From Thermoplasmata archaeon (GTDB lineage Archaea; Thermoplasmatota; Thermoplasmata; Thermoplasmatales; Thermoplasmataceae), in contig JAJYDZ010000102.1 in the NCBI GenBank assembly GCA_021790415.1, positions 1 to 6,533 on the forward strand: 6,533 bases of DNA, given 5' to 3'. The position numbers and the translations under genes are program-made. The notes beneath the pieces were generated by a model. That model worked only from the letters and a program-made list of their open reading frames with translations, was not told the origin of the DNA and made no database searches. This document shows positions 4,574 to 6,533 of this stretch, one piece after another (position 1 is the stretch's first letter; the number at the start of each line of letters is the position of its first letter).

Positions 4574-5925
4574 TACTCTCAAGTCAGTATTATATGTACT
4601 TTATTTTATCAATACCGGTTCTTACTTCAGGATCGTACTTTTTAAGGCATTTTAAGGAGATTAGTATCGCAGGAGCACTTATAACTGCAGCCAATTCCAT
4701 TATTCTCCTCTTCACTCCCAATGGCATATATGGACCATTCTTTCTAAATGATCTAAACAGATATCTTGCTTTTACGGTGTCTTTTGTTTATCTTTTCTCC
4801 TCCATATTTGCATCCGGCTATCATAAAAAACTGGGAGAATCTAAAAATTTGAAACTTCATTACTCCCTAATAAATTTGTTTACATTTACCATGCTCTTTA
4901 CCCTGATCATAGATAATTTTGGTCTAATGTGGATAGGGTTGGAAGCCACTACAGCATCATCAGCCCTCCTTCTAATCGTTGAAAGAGGAAGAAATGAACT
5001 TGAGGCAGCATGGAGATATGTTATTCTTGTGTCATCGGGACTAGCCATAGCGCTAATATCTGTAATACTCATATTTGATGTTTACAGGCATTTAACAATA
5101 ACTGACATATCCCTTATCAATGTCTATAACCCTCTTCTTGCCATTGCCGGCGTTACTGCACTGATTGGATTTGGTACAAAAATTGGCATATTTCCAATGC
5201 ATACATGGCTCCCTGATGCCCACTCCCAGGCGCCTTCGGAGATAAGTGCCATGTTTTCTGGTATTCTCCTTCCTGTTGCAGTGTATTGTCTCTATGAATA
5301 CTATTCCGTAACCTCAGTCGGACCGGTGCAGGGAATATATCTTGTGTTTATTTTCGCATCCCTCATATTCGTTGCAATGGTGATGCCGTCGCAGACTCAG
5401 ACAAAGAGGATGTTTGCATATTCTACAATGGAGAACATGTCTATTGCATTGTTAGGGCTCATAACAGGAGGCATTGGATTTCTAGGGGCAATACTCATCC
5501 TCCTTTCTCATGCTTTTGGTAAATCGGGTGCATTCTATTCATCTGGCAATATTCTGGAAATGTATGGTACTCGAAACATTTCAATGATTCGGGGGATGAG
5601 AAATCGAATGCCATATACCTCATCAACGCTGATCCTTTCATCCTTGGCAGTAACCGGGGCACCTCCCTTTGCTACTTTTATCGGTGAGTTTCTCATCATT
5701 TATCAGTTAATTTCTATTGGGCAGGTAGCAGCCGTAATAATTTTAATAATAACTCTTTTCATAATTTCACTGTCTGTAATACACAAAGTTTCAACTATGG
5801 TATTTGACGGAAACGAAACAGAGAGAAAGGGGGAACCGGCCCTTAGCCAGATTCTGGTAACGATTACCACGGTGATTATGTCCCTTAGTATTACATTCTT
5901 TTACCTTGGAGGAATGATAACATGA
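4570..5925 (+). CDS. hyfF: HyfF-like ion-translocating membrane subunit (NuoN/NuoL/Mrp antiporter family)
   Basis: Proton- or sodium-translocating subunit of 451 residues with about 13-14 membrane helices. The antiporter-family core is intact: glutamate E125 in WIGLEATTASSALLL (121-135), lysine K204 in GFGTKIGIFPMHTWLPDAHSQ (200-220) and its continuation APSEISAMFSG, a second lysine region TKRMFAYSTMEN (278-289), and HAFGKSG (314-320) with K318. Later helices carry E373 and the H405-K406 pair. Retention of these residues argues for a working ion channel. The length is nearer to NuoN or HyfF than to HyfB (about 670), and the place between hyfE and hyfG also points to HyfF. The start overlaps the previous stop (ATGA) and is preceded by GGAGATGA at 4558-4565. 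The gene ends in another ATGA overlap with the large-subunit gene. Confidence 0.92.
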   Translation: MILSSQYYMYFILSIPVLTSGSYFLRHFKEISIAGALITAANSIILLFTPNGIYGPFFLNDLNRYLAFTVSFVYLFSSIFASGYHKKLGESKNLKLHYSLINLFTFTMLFTLIIDNFGLMWIGLEATTASSALLLIVERGRNELEAAWRYVILVSSGLAIALISVILIFDVYRHLTITDISLINVYNPLLAIAGVTALIGFGTKIGIFPMHTWLPDAHSQAPSEISAMFSGILLPVAVYCLYEYYSVTSVGPVQGIYLVFIFASLIFVAMVMPSQTQTKRMFAYSTMENMSIALLGLITGGIGFLGAILILLSHAFGKSGAFYSSGNILEMYGTRNISMIRGMRNRMPYTSSTLILSSLAVTGAPPFATFIGEFLIIYQLISIGQVAAVIILIITLFIISLSVIHKVSTMVFDGNETERKGEPALSQILVTITTVIMSLSITFFYLGGMIT

Positions 5926-6533
5926 ATACAAATGATATTGTGGAGGGAATATTCACTAATGGAGGCAAGCAATATGTGATTCTTAGAGGTTCAGATATAC
6001 CCCTAAGAACATCTGAGAATGACCTTGATCATCTGGATTATCTAAATTGCCTGAGAGGGGAATTTGAACATAGTACAGCAGGAGAAAATATCATAGGATT
6101 TGATTATGGACCCAGCATGGGAGGGGTTATCGAATCAATTCTTTTCAAAATGTATACTAACGGTGAAAGAATCATTTCCATGAGCACTTTTCCCAGATTC
6201 AAAGAGAGAATATTAAGCATCAGGGGTGAAGCTATTGACAGAGCACTTCTGAAGATGGAGCGTTTTAATGGTTTCCATAGTGCGTCCTATTCAACGTTGT
6301 TTTGCAGGGCAATTGAAAAATCTCTGAATATTAAAACTGCACAATCCACAAAACTGACACGGGTTATAATGGTGGAATTGGAAAGGATTGCTTCACACCT
6401 TTTTGTGATAACCCGCCTTTGTGAAGCAGCATCCCAAAATATTGCAGCATTTCATCTGAATGCCCTAAGAGAGAGGATGTTGCGTCTCATTTCAAAGGCC
6501 TTTGGGCACCGCTATTTTTTTGGAATAAATACC
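5922..6533 (+). CDS. hyfG: HyfG-like large subunit (NuoD family) lacking the first two nickel-ligand cysteines, 3' part missing
   Basis: Peripheral large subunit of the group 4 hydrogenase / complex I family; the first 204 residues are visible. DYGPSMGG (61-68) stands where NuoD-type proteins have GPxHP, followed by NGERI (80-84). KLTRVIMVELERIASHL (144-160) is the highly conserved xExERIxSHL helix, and LRERMLRLISKAFGHRYFFG (182-201) matches the next region. True group 4 hydrogenases have ERxCGxCSxxHSxxF here, with two cysteines binding Ni. This protein reads ERFNGFHSASYSTLF (113-127), so the two positions are N116 and H119. A normal NiFe site therefore cannot form, as in complex I and Ehr-type complexes. 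The C-terminal cysteine motif lies outside the window. The NuoC-like N-terminal domain of E. coli HyfG/HycE is absent. The start has GGAGG at 5908-5912 and an ATGA overlap. Confidence 0.88.
   Translation, partial: MNTNDIVEGIFTNGGKQYVILRGSDIPLRTSENDLDHLDYLNCLRGEFEHSTAGENIIGFDYGPSMGGVIESILFKMYTNGERIISMSTFPRFKERILSIRGEAIDRALLKMERFNGFHSASYSTLFCRAIEKSLNIKTAQSTKLTRVIMVELERIASHLFVITRLCEAASQNIAAFHLNALRERMLRLISKAFGHRYFFGINT

Noticed and set aside
4860..5072. Minus-strand open frame inside the HyfF-like gene
   Set aside because: It is antisense to conserved helices of the antiporter-type subunit and shows no independent coding evidence.
1..6533. tRNA, rRNA, CRISPR array, insertion sequence or attachment site
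   Set aside because: No cloverleaf-like sequence, spaced repeats, transposase frame or terminal inverted repeats were seen on either strand.

Overview
The window looks like chromosomal DNA of an archaeon, most likely of the Thermoplasmatales (Thermoplasma, Ferroplasma, Cuniculiplasma and relatives). This is inferred from the AT-rich sequence, TATA boxes about 25 bases upstream of start codons (leaderless transcripts), Shine-Dalgarno motifs mainly inside or at the head of operons, the N-terminally extended archaeal thioredoxin, and a thioredoxin reductase with a degenerate NADPH pocket like the one described for Thermoplasma acidophilum. I cannot name the genus.

Left block (1-1630, minus strand): a redox operon transcribed thioredoxin, thioredoxin reductase, Rieske [2Fe-2S] protein (cut by the window edge). 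The first two genes are one base apart. The Rieske reading frame follows the reductase stop codon in the same frame and has no conventional start codon where its domain begins. The reductase keeps its CxxC and FAD motifs but lacks the arginine pair that binds NADPH, so the neighbouring Rieske protein is an attractive candidate electron partner (inference).

Middle block (1631-3008): a cysteine-bearing winged-helix regulator is divergent from the thioredoxin operon. Both TATA boxes lie in one near-perfect palindrome of 48 bases, which suggests a shared, probably autoregulated operator. The regulator gene abuts, tail to tail, a gene for a small four-helix membrane protein. Divergent from that lies an unrecognised reading frame of about 100 codons, followed by an intergenic region with an inverted repeat around a TATA-like element.

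Right block (3009-6533, plus strand): the start of an operon for a membrane-bound group 4 hydrogenase / complex I-like complex, with subunits resembling HyfC (NuoH), HyfE, HyfF (NuoN/NuoL-type ion-translocating subunit) and HyfG (NuoD-like large subunit, truncated by the window). Each junction is an ATGA stop/start overlap preceded by a Shine-Dalgarno motif, so translation is probably coupled. The ion-pumping subunits keep their signature charged residues. The large subunit, however, has Asn and His where the first two nickel-binding cysteines should be. This points to an energy-converting hydrogenase-related (Ehr-type) respiratory complex, not a hydrogenase. That is the most interesting feature of the window.
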